A stretch of DNA of 64,000 nucleotides from Brachypterus glaber (taxonomy: Eukaryota; Arthropoda; Insecta; Coleoptera; Kateretidae): NCBI GenBank assembly GCA_958510825.1, contig OY294051.1:31127667-31191666 (forward strand). The letters are read 5' to 3'. The notes under the pieces were generated by a model. That model was given only the letters and a program-made list of their open reading frames with translations, made no database searches and was not told where the DNA came from. This document shows, one piece after another, positions 44,886-56,188 of the stretch; position 1 is the stretch's first letter; each line of letters begins with the position of its first letter. The position numbers and the translations under genes were made by a program.

Positions 44886-45017
44886 GGGCCACTTGCAATG
44901 CTGTTTTAACTTTAAACTTGGATTAAATTGACAGCTGACCAATCAGAACGCAGCATTTTTAACTTAAACTCGGTTTAGCTGAGTTAATCCCGTACCAAAA
45001 TTTGGTGCAAGTGGCCC
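44886..45017. mobile_element. Harbinger-type MITE, copy 1
   Basis: Inverted ends GGGCCACTTGCA / TGCAAGTGGCCC flanked by TAA on both sides, a 3-bp TWA duplication typical of PIF/Harbinger. Interior TTTAAACTTGGATTAA and GACCAATCAGAACGCAGC are shared with copy 2. Confidence 0.85.
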
Positions 45018-45185
45018 TAATTGGTAATAATTATAATTATAATTAATTATATTTAATAAATAAAAAGTTATTTAAAGCTATTTTTTTGGGTTTAATTAGT
45101 AAAAATTTCACAAAAAACTGAAACATCTAAAGTGACAGAAATTAATTGTTTATAAAATTTACTCACACTAGGAGAGAAATAAACT

Positions 45186-45269
45186 GGCTGTTTTAGTCCC
45201 GCTGCATGAGTGTTTCCTGAGCAAGTGTAGCGAGCGAGGAAAACAGAAATGCAAGGGACTAAAACAGCC
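45186..45269. repeat. Hairpin element
   Basis: GGCTGTTTTAGTCCC / GGGACTAAAACAGCC with GCTGCATGAGTGTTTCC / GGAAAACAGAAATGC partly paired. Non-coding. Confidence 0.8.
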
Positions 45270-45598
45270 ATGTTTAGTCCTGAGGTATATACACTATTTT
45301 TTGCACGACCAGGGTAGGTAGGTAGATAAAATTAAAATTAAAAACCATGCGTCTAAAATCGGGTGTTTTATTTTCGTAATATTATTAAGATACCTGCCAA
45401 TTGCGAAGTCAGTTTCACGAATATCGTGATTTCAATTATTTTTTTAAATGGTTGACACAAACGTCAGTTCGAAAGAATGAACGAAGATGATAAATTTTAA
45501 ATAATTTAAACACTGTTATTTTTAAAGGTTTTCTTTGTTAAAATCAAATAAATTCCTTTGAATCGATAATTTATTACAATCTTTAAAAAGTGCCTTTA

Positions 45599-47828
45599 GG
45601 CCCACTTGCACTAACGTTTAAACTGAGATTATCCCGACTAAACTGAGTTTAAGTCAAAAATGCTGCGTTCTGATTGGTCGAATGTCAATTTAATCCAAGT
45701 TTAAAGTTATGTAACGACATAAATCGTCACTTTGTAATATAGCAAGGGTTAATTAAACTATTCGTTTACTTACGTTATAATTTATGTTTATTTTGTATAT
45801 AAATAGTTACGTACGTACAGAACTATTTTGTATCTGGGACTATTTTGTAGCAGGAACTGAATTCTAACCATATGAGTCTCTATTCCATAGTTCTACCTGA
45901 AAATAACATAAAGAAAACATAATTAGAATATGATTTTTAATAATAAAGAATCATATGACTTATTTCTCTATAGTGCATTTGTCTATGGACTTACCTGGTT
46001 TTTATATGTTTCAGAGTCTATTGAGGGTTGGATTTCACTGGCTTTCATTTGTAGCTTGTCTCTCCTGGAAAGTTTCATATGCTTATTGCTTCGGGATAAT
46101 CCAGAATTTGTTGAAAATAGTTTGCTGGAACTGCTCACTTAGATTCAGTATTTTGTTTATACTTAGTTCACAGGACACTTAGTATTCTGTTCGTATTTTT
46201 ATTAGTTTTGCTGATAAACAATAAGTATTGTTTATATTTGTTTCTTAGAGTAATATTTTGAGGTTAGATATCACTAATACGGATTTATTAGGAAACATTC
46301 TTTTAATTAGTTATTATTTTTGGTGTCGTTTCAGCTACCTTTATTAGGAATCTTATACGGTAAAACTGTAGTTGATAATGACTTGCATAGATGTCGCTAA
46401 TAGTTCAGAAATAGGATTTTATTTACCTGAAGGGTTCATACCGGTTGATAAGGTCGATTTTCGCTCCTTCTTGATGCAACTCTGTACAATGGTGGTGTCA
46501 TTTTGACGAGTGTTTATTTTCTGTAATCATCGAAGTAATCCTTCATGTATTTTTATTTAAAGTTAGTGAAAATGAATATTTAAACAATGCGGAAGATATT
46601 ATAACTGTTATTTTCTACAATTACGCATTTATAACGTTTCGATGGACATCGAAGACTTAGAATGACACGTAAGTTAAATTTTTCTGTTTCTTAGAATATT
46701 TCTGAGATATAATTATTGTTTTAGCACCATTATTACTACATTAATTAATTACCATTAATTACTCACCATTTCTATACCATTAATATGGAATTACATTAAT
46801 TTAAGTTGAAGTTTATTTTGGTATATTTGATATACAAGTTCTCCGCATGGAGTGATGTTCTGTTGGAACATGGTTCTGTATTTTTCGGCATAGATAAATT
46901 CTATATGACCGTCTAGCAGACAATTTTATATTGGACATAATTTTCAAAAGCATATTTAATCCCGGACAACATTTTCAATCGTACATTTTATCCTGGAAGA
47001 TAATTTTTCCAAAGTAGATGGGACAGCCTATATTTTTTTTTCTTTCATTTGAGAAATGAATTCATCAGCATAGGGGAGACTTGCACAGATGGAGACGATG
47101 GAATTCATACCTCATGGATTTTGCAGAAACCAGCTAAGTACTCATTCTGAAAACTTTTGAAAGCAATATTTCATATTTTTAAATTCTTTTATTTCAATAT
47201 TCTTATAACTGTAAACTTTATCAGATCTGATATAGTATTGATTAATACTATATGCCCTTCTGGCTTTTGTTCATTTTTAGGTACTTATTTTTTTTAAAAC
47301 ATTTAATCTCATTTATTAATTATTAAATATCATACTTTTGATTAAATGATTTCTAATTTAAGCATGACTTTTATACACTGCAAGAAATGATTGTTGTTTA
47401 CATACATTTCTTGGTGCTTGCTGAACTTCATGTTTTCTTTATACATTTAAGTCGAATGATTTCTGAATTTAGTAATTTTTATTAAGATTTCTTTAATTAT
47501 ATCTTAATATAATTACACATATTTTTTATATATATTAATACATTACTTGATGTGCTTTCATTAAGTTTATTTATAATAAATTTCTCAAATGAATTATCTT
47601 ATTTTATTTAGGGGTTATATTTTCTCAAACTGAAAAGCTTAAGTATTTACACTAGGTTGTTACTTACCTAAAGGAGTAAAAGCTAAAGTAACTGGCGCCC
47701 CTAACAACATTAATCAATTCTTTCTATTTTTCCCTTGCCCATACCCATTGCTCCGCTGTCAAAACTAGCCGTTGGCAGTGAACGTATTAATTACGGTACA
47801 GTTAAACCATCATTGGTGCAAGTGGCCC
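45599..47828. mobile_element. Harbinger-type MITE, copy 2, split by an LTR insertion
   Basis: Inverted relative to copy 1. Ends GGCCCACTTGCAC / GGTGCAAGTGGCCC flanked by TTA on both sides (45596-45598 and 47829-47831). The MITE sequence is interrupted after TTTAAAGTTA at 45709 and resumes at GTTAAACC near 47801. Confidence 0.82.
45710..47800. mobile_element. Probable solo LTR (2.09 kb)
   Basis: Begins TGTAACGACA and ends TACGGTACA (TG..CA) and is flanked by GTTA on both sides (45706-45709 and 47801-47804), with the surrounding MITE as the undisturbed target. No internal repeat of its own ends, no primer-binding site and no gag/pol ORF were seen, so a solo LTR of unknown family is the best reading. 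ORFs near 45930-46182 are short and unsupported. A long terminal repeat of this size is unusual but not unknown. Confidence 0.6.
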
Positions 47829-47831
47829 TTA

Positions 47832-48580
47832 AAATATGTGATACCTTATTTTTTTAAGAAATGAGAATTTATGAAATGAAATTTTGATTAAATGAAAGAT
47901 AGTTTTTAGTGTTGACATAGGAGATGCGTTCCACCCGTGGAATGGGCATCATGTACTTTCGGCTGGAATTTTATAAATCGGTAACAACGTTTATTCTACG
48001 CAACAAGTATTTTATGTGAAAATGTGAATGTCAAGAAAATTATCTATACTATGAAACCGTTCTATATATTTAAATCGATTTAAATTGAATATTTGATGTT
48101 TGTGATGTACTTTTGTGGGTTAACCACGTTTTTTTTTGTGAGGTTATGTTAATAAGAAAATATATTTAGTTGAAACGATTAGAGAGACTCGCTTCAAGTC
48201 TCTAATACTTGTACCTGGTCAATAAGAACGAGAGTTCAAGACCATTAAGTCCTTTTGGGTCACTTTAATTTAGTGTCCAAAAGGAAATTTTGAAGAAGAA
48301 GAAGAAGAAGTGTTGACATATGTCAGATAAAGTTTTTATAGTCTTTTTAGCTCTTAGCCTAGTTAATAATTCTGTAAAACTGTGAAAATAGACTAATCTA
48401 AATGTAATAAATGTAATTTGTTTGACTCGGTAAGTTAAAAATATATTTTTCGGGGACCCCATTTTACCACCTTTTCGAGGCTTCTCGCATCCAAAGGAAC
48501 CCAATCCAGGATCTGGCGATTTGCAAGTAGCTTAATTTGAATGTACTTCAAGACATATATAAAATACAGCTGGAAGCAAA
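47832..48580. repeat. Dispersed repeat K, copy 2 (inverted, interrupted)
   Basis: Reverse-complement match to 35240-35590, interrupted by the retroposon at 47920-48308. Confidence 0.8.
47920..48308 (+). mobile_element. 389-bp retroposon with (GAA)n tail
   Basis: A 12-bp duplication AGTGTTGACATA flanks it (47908-47919 and 48309-48320), and the 3' end is a GAAGAAGAAGAAG tail. Length, tail and duplication indicate target-primed retroposition. A B-box-like GAGTTCAAGACC at about 48232 hints at a polymerase III origin, but an A box at normal spacing was not found. No ORF. Confidence 0.78.
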
Positions 48581-49046
48581 TAATGAAATAAAAATGGTCA
48601 CTAGCTCTTAGACTATAATTGGGAATAGGGTATATACCCTATACAAAACCGCAACCACTCTTCTTTTAGTAGCCAACATTTTTGGAGGGGGAATATAACT
48701 TGGAATTTCTGACGTGGTCTGACCCCAGAAAATTACTCTGCCGCAAGGGAAGATTGGTATTTTTGATATAGAAGAAAAACGAACTTAAAGTTTGCGATTT
48801 TTAATAGAGAAGGCAAACGACCCAAAATATCCACTGTGCACTATTCAGTTCGGAAATTCACTTTGGATACAAAGTTCTTACATGAAAGTGGCAGCGCTTT
48901 TAATATTCAAAAGTTTTTTAAGGCACGTAAAATACCCGTCAATTTTGCACGTTTAAGGGTTTTAATTGGTTTATGATCTAACTTTAATACTTTTTAGAGA
49001 ATTAATTTATTCACGATTTATTAGGTTACCAAAATAATAAAAGTAG
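48581..49046. other. Unassigned sequence
   Basis: No supported gene. Confidence 0.35.
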
Positions 49047-49318
49047 GGGGAACTATCCGAACGGGTTAAGGCGTCTCATTCATTATTATCCCTTTACTAA
49101 GCACATCGGCTTGCATAGGTTCGATTCTCGCCCGCGCTGATTGCCTTTTTCCGTTAGTTAATAATTTAAATTTGGAAGGCGATTAGTAAAACAGAGATAC
49201 CCCTAAAAACTGATTCAAAGGTCAGTTAAAGCCGGTGGTTCCCTCTACTAGTAGCCCACACAAGTCCTGGACTTAGGGGATGCTTCATTAAGAAGAATAT
49301 TACGAGGTTAAACATAAA
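49047..49318 (+). mobile_element. tRNA-derived SINE, copy 3, with a different head
   Basis: The head resembles a class II (Ser/Leu-type) tRNA: TATCCGAACGGGTTAAGGCG as A-box region and GGTTCGATTCTCGCCC as B box. From GATTGCCTTTTTC onward the body is the same as in copies 1 and 2 (GCCGGTGGTTCCCTCTACTA, CACAAGTCCTGGACTTAGGG). The tail is AAACATAAAT. Confidence 0.87.
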
Positions 49319-50052
49319 TATTTTACATAGAAAAAAATCTCTAGGAAAGTCTTTGAAAATCTCTTTTAATTTGAAAGATTATAAGTATAGCCCTTACCCT
49401 CCAGGGTGTCACAATTGTGACTTTACTTCTTTAAGGCAATATTAATCCAAATTTCTTTTATAGACTTTTTGTGTATGCAATCAAATATATTTGCATATAT
49501 GCAAATTTAATTCAGTATAACACAGCTCTCCTGAAACTCTAAGGAAACAAAAACTCGAGCAAAAACTAAAACAAAATTTTATTTCTTATTTTTTTTCTTC
49601 TTTTTAGGCATAGCAAATATAAAAAACCACAATTAAATCGAAAAATTATCATTAGTTTATTTTCGGGAGGGTAAGGGATAGGGGGGTACAAGAATGCCCG
49701 GACATGCCGCCCGAATAAGCACCTGGCATTTTAATTGATATATAAAAATGTCAAAATTGTCGAAAATAATACTTATCTTTTAGTTGGCATTGATTTTGAT
49801 CCGAATCCATCTCGCCCCACCATTCTCTATATAATTTTAATTTTAACATGTTTAAAGTAAATGAAATATATGTACAAATAAATTACAAAATACAAATAAA
49901 TAACTATATACAGGTCATTTATTTATTTATATTAATACACTTCTCGTTCAAAGGGTAAATCACTCAAAATGAGCAAATAACTTTCAAGTGAAATTGCTTT
50001 TGGCTTGTTTTGTATTATTTATGTAGTTTTATTTATTTAGAATATGAGTTAT
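49319..50052. other. Unassigned A+T-rich sequence
   Basis: No gene. Near 49920 an (ATTT)n-like stretch. Confidence 0.35.
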
Positions 50053-50317
50053 GGTGCATTCATACCTTATGGTGCATTCATACCAAAATTAACTACACTA
50101 ACGAGAAAAATAATTAATTTTTGGTCTATACTGCGCAGGCGTAGTGAAAATTTCAACTTAACTAGAAAACTAGTTAATTTTATGACTACACTGCGCAAGC
50201 GCAATTATAAATTACTTACCTGTACCGAAGCTCTAATTAAATACGCGCGAATTTAAATAAAATTAATAAAATTTCGAGCCTGTAAGGTTAATTTACATTC
50301 TGTGATAAAAAAAACAA
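50053..50317. repeat. Dispersed repeat N, copy 1 (inverted partner 62592-62852)
   Basis: Shares TGCGCAGGCGTAGTGAAAAT, TGCGCAAGCGCAATTATAAA and TTACCTGTACCGAAGCTC with the reverse complement of the 62.6-kb copy. Coding potential of the 70-residue ORF is not supported, although the ORF is open in both copies. A duplicated TATGGTGCATTCATACC sits at the left edge. Confidence 0.85.
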
Positions 50318-51523
50318 TATAGTTGAGTGAAATAATGAAGCCACCAAGCTAAAATTGCTATTCTCTGGCTACAGTTCAAGAAAAGGTTGACCTAACCTCA
50401 AAATACGGCGTAAAGAAGAGGTGTTCTGTGGTGTTCACTGAAGGAGACTTCTGATAAGTCACTTATCATAAGTGAAAAGGTGTTTTAACGTATTCATTCG
50501 CTGTCTCCTAGTTATTTATAATGTAGGTAAGTTAGTTTTTATATTCGAAGAGCAAAATAATACTCGAATAATTCCTATTATCTTACTCGTACCATGTAAT
50601 ATATGATCCAAATCCTGTTTATTCATTTAAAGTTTCTGTATAAGTGTTTTTTATTTATGTTTTGAACGAGATAAGCTAAGTTATAACTTAAGGGCAATGT
50701 GAGTTAGGATTACAAAAAAGTAAACAATAACTAGAGTAAACAGGATATTTATAAATAATATATGCTATTAGTTTTTGTTTTTAGGATCAGATCAAAAATA
50801 ACCATTTATATAGAAACAGACTAAGTCTTTATTACATTATAGGGATGATTCATCCAATATGAAATTTAAGAGTTATGCAACGATATGACAATGAATTATA
50901 CAGAAAAATCCATCACATGCAGCATAAAAGGTATGTAAATTTACTTAAGTTTATGGTGTCAGACTGACACCATGATGGCCTACCAGGTGTTGGGGTGGTC
51001 ATATATTTACAAAAAAAAATTAACGGACAACAAATGGGGTGGCCATACATCTTCAATAAAAAAAGGAATCAATTTTAAAAGTACAAATAGAATATTTGTA
51101 CAAATAAAACTTTTATTCTCCTTATGCTAATTGTGACATTTGTCCCTTGGCCATGGATTCCTGCTTTAAAAAATGCCTACATAAAAGGGGTGATACTTTA
51201 AATATGTAATGCAAAATTTAGCTATTAATAGCTAATATATTTTAAAAACCCTCCCCCATGTAACACAATAATAGTTACCAACTATAGTGTGAATTTAGTA
51301 ACTTGTTTTGACGCTGACTTGCCTGTTCGAACTGTATTTCACCGATTTTTGCTATTTTTAATAGTTTTATAATGCTCCATCGTCACATATAATTGGAATA
51401 TTTTATATTGTCACTTTCAGCTACACCTCCCCTTTAGGTTGGTGAAGTTAAATTTAATTTCCGACTTTTCTTTTAGAATATAAAAAAATATATTTATTAC
51501 CTAAAAATATGGCCCCTCCAAAC
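50318..51523. other. Unassigned sequence
   Basis: Contains the palindrome ATGGTGTCAGACTGACACCAT at 50953-50973 and CTTATCATAAG near 50463. A possible short exon at 50876-50930 is discussed under rejected items. Confidence 0.35.
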
Positions 51524-51708
51524 AGGGCCGGACAAAGCCAGCCCAGGCCCTGGGATACTTTATTCCTGGGCTCCCCATTTTTCCAAAAGGTCCTCGCCTC
51601 TGAAAAAAAAAGCTTCACTCCTAGCAGAAAATTTTCGCCAGGCCGTCCTTGCAAGCCCGGGCCCCGGGGATTCTTACCCACCGTTCCACCCCCCTTGAAT
51701 CCGGCCCT
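51524..51708. mobile_element. GC-rich element with AGGGCCGGA ends
   Basis: AGGGCCGGA / TCCGGCCCT inverted ends, GC-rich body with CAGGCCCTGGGA and GCCCGGGCCCCGGGG. Related fragments near 25290, 27030 and 34855. ORFs across it on both strands are unsupported. Confidence 0.65.
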
Positions 51709-52119
51709 ATTTCTTAGTAAATTCCCTCAGGGAAGTGTCTAAATGTAATTTCCCATTTTTCTTTTAGAATAGAAAATGTCAACATCCCAGAGTCAAAAAT
51801 TGGAAAAATATGTTCCAAATTCGACAGATGAAGATGGTTTGGAAACAAAAGAAAAAAATACAAAATTATTGGATGAATTAAATAAATATGATAACATTTT
51901 TATGTAGTTTTATTTAACGTTTTATGTGGTCCATATTTTTTTCTATGTAAATAATAAAAAATTACGATGAAAACAAACATTTAACCCCCCCCCTTTTACC
52001 CCCTCTTCTCCCCAACCAATTTTGCTCAAATAGGAACTTGTCCAAGATAATATAAAAATACATTTGCATACCAAATTTCAAGTTGCTAGCTCAAATAGTT
52101 CAGTTATCGTGGATAGACA

Positions 52120-52345
52120 GACAAACCGACAGACAGACAGATATCATTTTTTTTTTATTTTAGATTTTTCTCGATGTTTTAGAAAAAATAAGACGATTTA
52201 AGAAAAAAAAATTAATTTGAGAACGTAAAGTAGTTGTTTATTTTTTCAATTTATAACCAAGAATTTTTTGTCTAGGACCGTTTGAAATTTGTTGAAAATT
52301 CGAAAGTACCGTATAATACTATTCTAGCGATAGAATCTACTGCAG
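52120..52345. repeat. Dispersed repeat with GACAGACAGACAG tract
   Basis: Inverse of 41880-42020: CAGACAAACCGACAGACAG, CCAAGAATTTTTTGTCTAGG, TACCGTATAATACTATTCTA. Confidence 0.75.
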
Positions 52346-52511
52346 GCGCTGTATACGATTTACAAAACAAAAAAATATATACTTGGAACAACACAACTAG
52401 TAAATTGCGGCTCAACAGACACGGTCTAACACCACAACTTAACCTCGAAATGTCAAGCTGGAGTTTGTCTGAAATGTTTGTATTTTATTTGTATCTCTTA
52501 ATGTATCAAGC

Positions 52512-52727
52512 CGAGGGGTTTATTTATTGAAAAAAAAAGTGTACAAGGATTGTGAGAATCAAAGGATTGTGGAAGATTGTCAAAAATTTTAATGAAGATT
52601 GTTAAAGATCGTAGGAAGATTTCAGATGATTGTGGGGGATTGTAGATGATTATGGAATAATAAATTGTAGGATTGTAGAATATTGTTGGATAGGTGTACA
52701 AGCATTGTCCAATAAATAAACCCCTCA
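52512..52727. mobile_element. 216-bp hAT-type MITE
   Basis: Inverted ends CGAGGGGTTTATTTATTG / CAATAAATAAACCCCTCA (one mismatch at the tip) flanked by the 8-bp duplication TATCAAGC (52504-52511 and 52728-52735), the hAT signature length. The interior is made of irregular repeats of GGATTGT/GAAGATTGT. Non-coding. Confidence 0.87.
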
Positions 52728-52930
52728 TATCAAGCTGAACTTTGAAATTTTGTTTGTATATTACCGTGCTTCGGAGGGCACATAATTAGGCCATAACAGC
52801 AAAAAACGACGTTAAACAGTATAAAACAAACATGTTTGTATATTCCGTGACAAATCTTGTTTTTTTTTCTTGTATTTTTAAATTGTAATTTTTATATGTA
52901 AATGTCTTACCGTTATTATTCTTTTAGTCT

Positions 52931-52990
52931 CAAGGGCTGAAGATGAAGCAAATATAATGCTTTGAAACATGTTCCCATTACAATAAAGGA
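52931..52990 (+). ncRNA. Hammerhead-like motif, PLE 3'-end type
   Basis: GGG (52934-52936) / CCC (52974-52976) for stem I; core CTGAAGA (52937-52943), one T, stem II GAAGC / GCTTT around a 9-nt loop, GAAA (52964-52967), and ACATGTT before the putative cleavage position. AATAAAG follows at about 52982. It has the same architecture as the PLE motif at 7351-7413. No adjoining PLE ORF was seen, so it is a short 3' fragment. Confidence 0.6.
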
Positions 52991-53576
52991 AGTAGGAGAA
53001 AAAAAAGACTAATTTACTTAACTTTTAAATATTTTAAAATTCCTATCTGGGTACTATGGCTTCTGAACGTGAACTTGAACACGCCTAATGGATCACACAA
53101 TCAAAATTATTTACATTTTTGTGTAATATACATATTTATTTTTAATTTAATACAAGGCGGTATTGAAAAAAAAAAGTGTTTGGCAATTTGTCAATTGGTC
53201 ATTTATAAAATCATCTTTTCAAGCAAGTGCAAGGATCATCATTCGAGTACAAGTATTGTCAAAGTTGTTACACCTTAATAATTTTTATTTAAATGTTGGA
53301 GAATCAAGTAGTATTGTAGAACACAGTTTCATTGGCTATGCTGCTCATGGCTGTATTTAATAATAATATAAATGAAATAATTTTCAATAAAAAAAAAATT
53401 AACCAGGACATAAAAATTAATTTTATATTTATTTTATTTACTGTTGTATACATGTATATATAATAATAGTATTTCTATTTAACTTTTGAATGGATTAGGA
53501 TATTAACCTGAAATTTAGAACACGTAAATAATATGATCCAAATTAACAAATATACACCATAATAGGGTAAATAATT
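52991..53576. other. Unassigned A+T-rich sequence
   Basis: Overlapping small ORFs at 53069-53360 lack support. Confidence 0.35.
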
Positions 53577-54832
53577 TTTGAGGGTGATTCTACATCAGAA
53601 AATATGACAAAGGGAGCTGCCCCTTTGAAAGTGGTCAAAAAATTCGGTTTTTATTTAATAACTTAGGAACCCTTTCAAATATAGCAACAAGGTTTTACAT
53701 GTAAACTAATTCTAATGAGGCTCATGTACTTATTTTAACCAGAGGCATGTGAAACTGAGGGGGCCTTATCAGTTTTTTGCCCTAAACCTTTTTCTGTGTA
53801 ACTTTTTTTAATTTTATTGGAACATGATTCTTCAGGTCAAAATACATAAACAGGGTACTATTGTTGTAACAGTGTAGGATTCACTGTTTTCAAGAAAAAT
53901 GTATTCAAAGGTGAAATTTCATGAAAAAATAAATACTAAAATGTTGAAAAACAAAATTTCAATCTGCATTATTCTGTATCAAAAACTAAGAAAAAAAGTT
54001 TCTATATATACATGTAGGTCGAAAAGTCGCTTTTTTAGATTTTTAGGAGACCATAGCTCCCTTAGGGTTGATTTTTGAAAGTACCTGTAATACAAGTCCT
54101 GTATATAAGGTATTTTTCTTAGTTTTTGATGTACTTAATCCTACATCATTAAAATTTTGGTTTTCAAAATTTTAGTATTTAATTTTTCATCCTCAAAACC
54201 TGAAATTTCACCTTCAAATGTTTTTCACAGGCTCTTCCTATATATAGATAACATATATTTAATTTTACATTGCTTATAATATATCAATATTAAATATTTT
54301 TAAATTCACTTTTTTTAATTTTCCTTATTCTACTTATTTTATTTTACATTTGGTTTTATGTCATTTAAGTTATACTTTGAAAAATAACACATATCAAGAC
54401 AGCATTGCATTTAAAAAAAAAATGTTTAATGATTTTTTAAAAGAAGTAATTTCCAGACCCTTTATATGACTAGGCAAGCCATTGTATGTATAGTTAAGTT
54501 TAGATTAGTTCATATCATTGGTTCCCTACTTAGTCAATGTTCATATGCAAAGGATCATTGCTACACTGATAAAAATGGATTTTCAAAAAGTATTTTTACA
54601 TTTCAGATGTAAAAAACACATTATGTATATAATTTTTTACATCTGAAATGTAAAATTACTTTTAGCAAATTTATTTTTATCAGTGTATATCTCAAAGTGT
54701 TTCTAAGACATTAAATGAGAACCGAATTTTTTAGCCACTTTCAAAGGGGCTTAGCTCCCTTTCGACGCATTTTTAGACATATGTTTATAGAAACATTTTG
54801 TCATATTTTATGATGTAGAATCACCCCTTAAA
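53577..54832. mobile_element. 1.25-kb TIR element
   Basis: Ends AGGGTGATTCTACATCA / TGATGTAGAATCACCCCTT, followed inward by inverted AAGGGAGCT / AGCTCCCTT and CGGTTTT / GAACCG stretches; more inverted pieces lie inside (AAAGGTGAAATTTCA near 53908 and TGAAATTTCACCTTC near 54202). No transposase ORF. Related fragment at 8503-8790. Confidence 0.8.
54564..54685. mobile_element. 122-bp TA-flanked MITE nested in the TIR element
   Basis: CACTGATAAAAATGGATTTT / TTATTTTTATCAGTG ends and TTTTACATTTCAGATGTAAA / TTTACATCTGAAATGTAAAA arms; TA at 54562-54563 and 54686-54687. Confidence 0.87.
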
Positions 54833-55050
54833 ACTACTGACCCTATTTCAAATACACTGTGTATATTAATAATAATATAGATTATCTTATTTACATGATG
54901 TAAATTTCAAGCTTATATCTTAAGCAGTTTAAAACTTAAAGAGGGAGGGGAAGGCAGACAGAACAAGGGCACCCCCTTGACTTGATAAATTAAAAAATAT
55001 ACTAGTATAAATCATGTAATGTATAAAATAACTCCACCTTGCCCCATATT

Positions 55051-55084
55051 AGGAACTTTTTTATTATTATTATTATTATTATTG
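55051..55084. repeat. (TTA)n microsatellite
   Basis: About ten ATT/TTA units. Confidence 0.9.
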
Positions 55085-55359
55085 GGATTTAGTGCCTTCG
55101 CCATTAAACTTTAATAAAAAGAATGTTTTTAAGATGGGGTGGGGTGGACTTATCTTTCTGCACATTCAGGGTTGGATGTTCACGAGGCATTATATTAGCT
55201 CTACATCTAGTTGTGATATTTTTTATGTAAACACTATATTTTAATCAAATTAAGAAATTCTTGATCCTTACTCATATTGGAGTTGATTTAAATAAACCAT
55301 AGAAAAAATTGTTATCTCTCCAAAATATAAATTTATTGTCTATTAAACAAACATTACAG

Positions 55360-55400
55360 CGACAATTGTTTCGACTTTTTTAACATAAAGTCATTTTCAA
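55360..55400 (-). ncRNA. Hammerhead-like motif in array, - strand (also 55602-55642 and 55844-55884)
   Basis: Three copies at 242-bp spacing, same sequence as the + strand motif at 56148. See the array entry for parts. Confidence 0.5.
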
Positions 55401-56030
55401 GTTTTTTAAATTTATAAACAAATTATTTTTCCTGGCGTAGTTCAGTTCTTTGTACCATCGGATCTTTTTGCTACGACTAGCATTAATCAAATTAAGAAAT
55501 TCTTGATCCTTACTCATATTGGAGTTGATTTAAATAAACCATAGAAAAAATTGTTATCTCTCCAAAATATAAATTTATTGTCTATTAAACAAACATTACA
55601 GCGACAATTGTTTCGACTTTTTTAACATAAAGTCATTTTCAAGTTTTTTAAATTTATAAACAAATTATTTTTCCTGGCGTAGTTCAGTTCTTTGTACCAT
55701 CGGATCTTTTTGCTACGACTAGCATTAATCAAATTAAGAAATTCTTGATCCTTACTCATATTGGAGTTGATTTAAATAAACCATAGAAAAAATTGTTATC
55801 TCTCCAAAATATAAATTTATTGTCTATTAAACAAACATTACAGCGACAATTGTTTCGACTTTTTTAACATAAAGTCATTTTCAAGTTTTTTAAATTTATA
55901 AACAAATTATTTTTCCTGGCGTAGTTCAGTTCTTTGTACCATCGGATCTTTTTGCTACGACAATAGACAATAAATTTATATTTTGGAGAGATAACAATTT
56001 TTTCTATGGTTTATTTAAATCAACTCCAAT

Positions 56031-56168
56031 ATGAGTAAGGATCAAGAATTTCTTAATTTGATTAATGCTAGTCGTAGCAAAAAGATCCGATGGTACAAAG
56101 AACTGAACTACGCCAGGAAAAATAATTTGTTTATAAATTTAAAAAACTTGAAAATGACTTTATGTTAA
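56031..56168 (+). CDS. 45-residue ORF conserved in array units (hypothetical)
   Basis: MSKDQEFLNLINASRSKKIR, then WYKELNYARKNN, ending LKNLKMTLC before TAA. The same ORF recurs at +242 and +484 and, on the - strand, in the units of the left half, except where a unit is cut. It is basic and helical-looking and overlaps the hammerhead-like motif. It shows no recognised domain. It may be a remnant of a PLE-type reading frame or simply an open stretch kept because the copies are recent. Confidence 0.3.
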   Translation: MSKDQEFLNLINASRSKKIRWYKELNYARKNNLFINLKNLKMTLC

Positions 56169-56188
56169 AAAAGTCGAAACAATTGTCG
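56148..56188 (+). ncRNA. Hammerhead-like motif in array, + strand (also 56390-56430 and 56632-56672)
   Basis: TTGAAAA (56148-56154), T, GACTT (56156-56160), loop, AAGTC (56171-56175), GAAAC (56176-56180), AATT, GTC ending at 56187. C3 and G8 of the usual core are U and A. Stem I is weak next to the core; TATAAATTTA upstream and TAAATTTATA downstream could pair further out. Confidence 0.5.

Noticed and set aside
45930..46182. Two overlapping hydrophobic ORFs
   Set aside because: Short, overlapping in different frames within the putative solo LTR; no support.
50876..51907. Possible short exons: MQRYDNELYRKIHHMQHK before GTATGT at about 50931, and MSTSQSQKLEKYVPNSTDED near 51776-51907
   Set aside because: The upstream part has stops in all frames after the nearest acceptor, the second piece has no domain, and the joined frame ends quickly. 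Not enough support without RNA.
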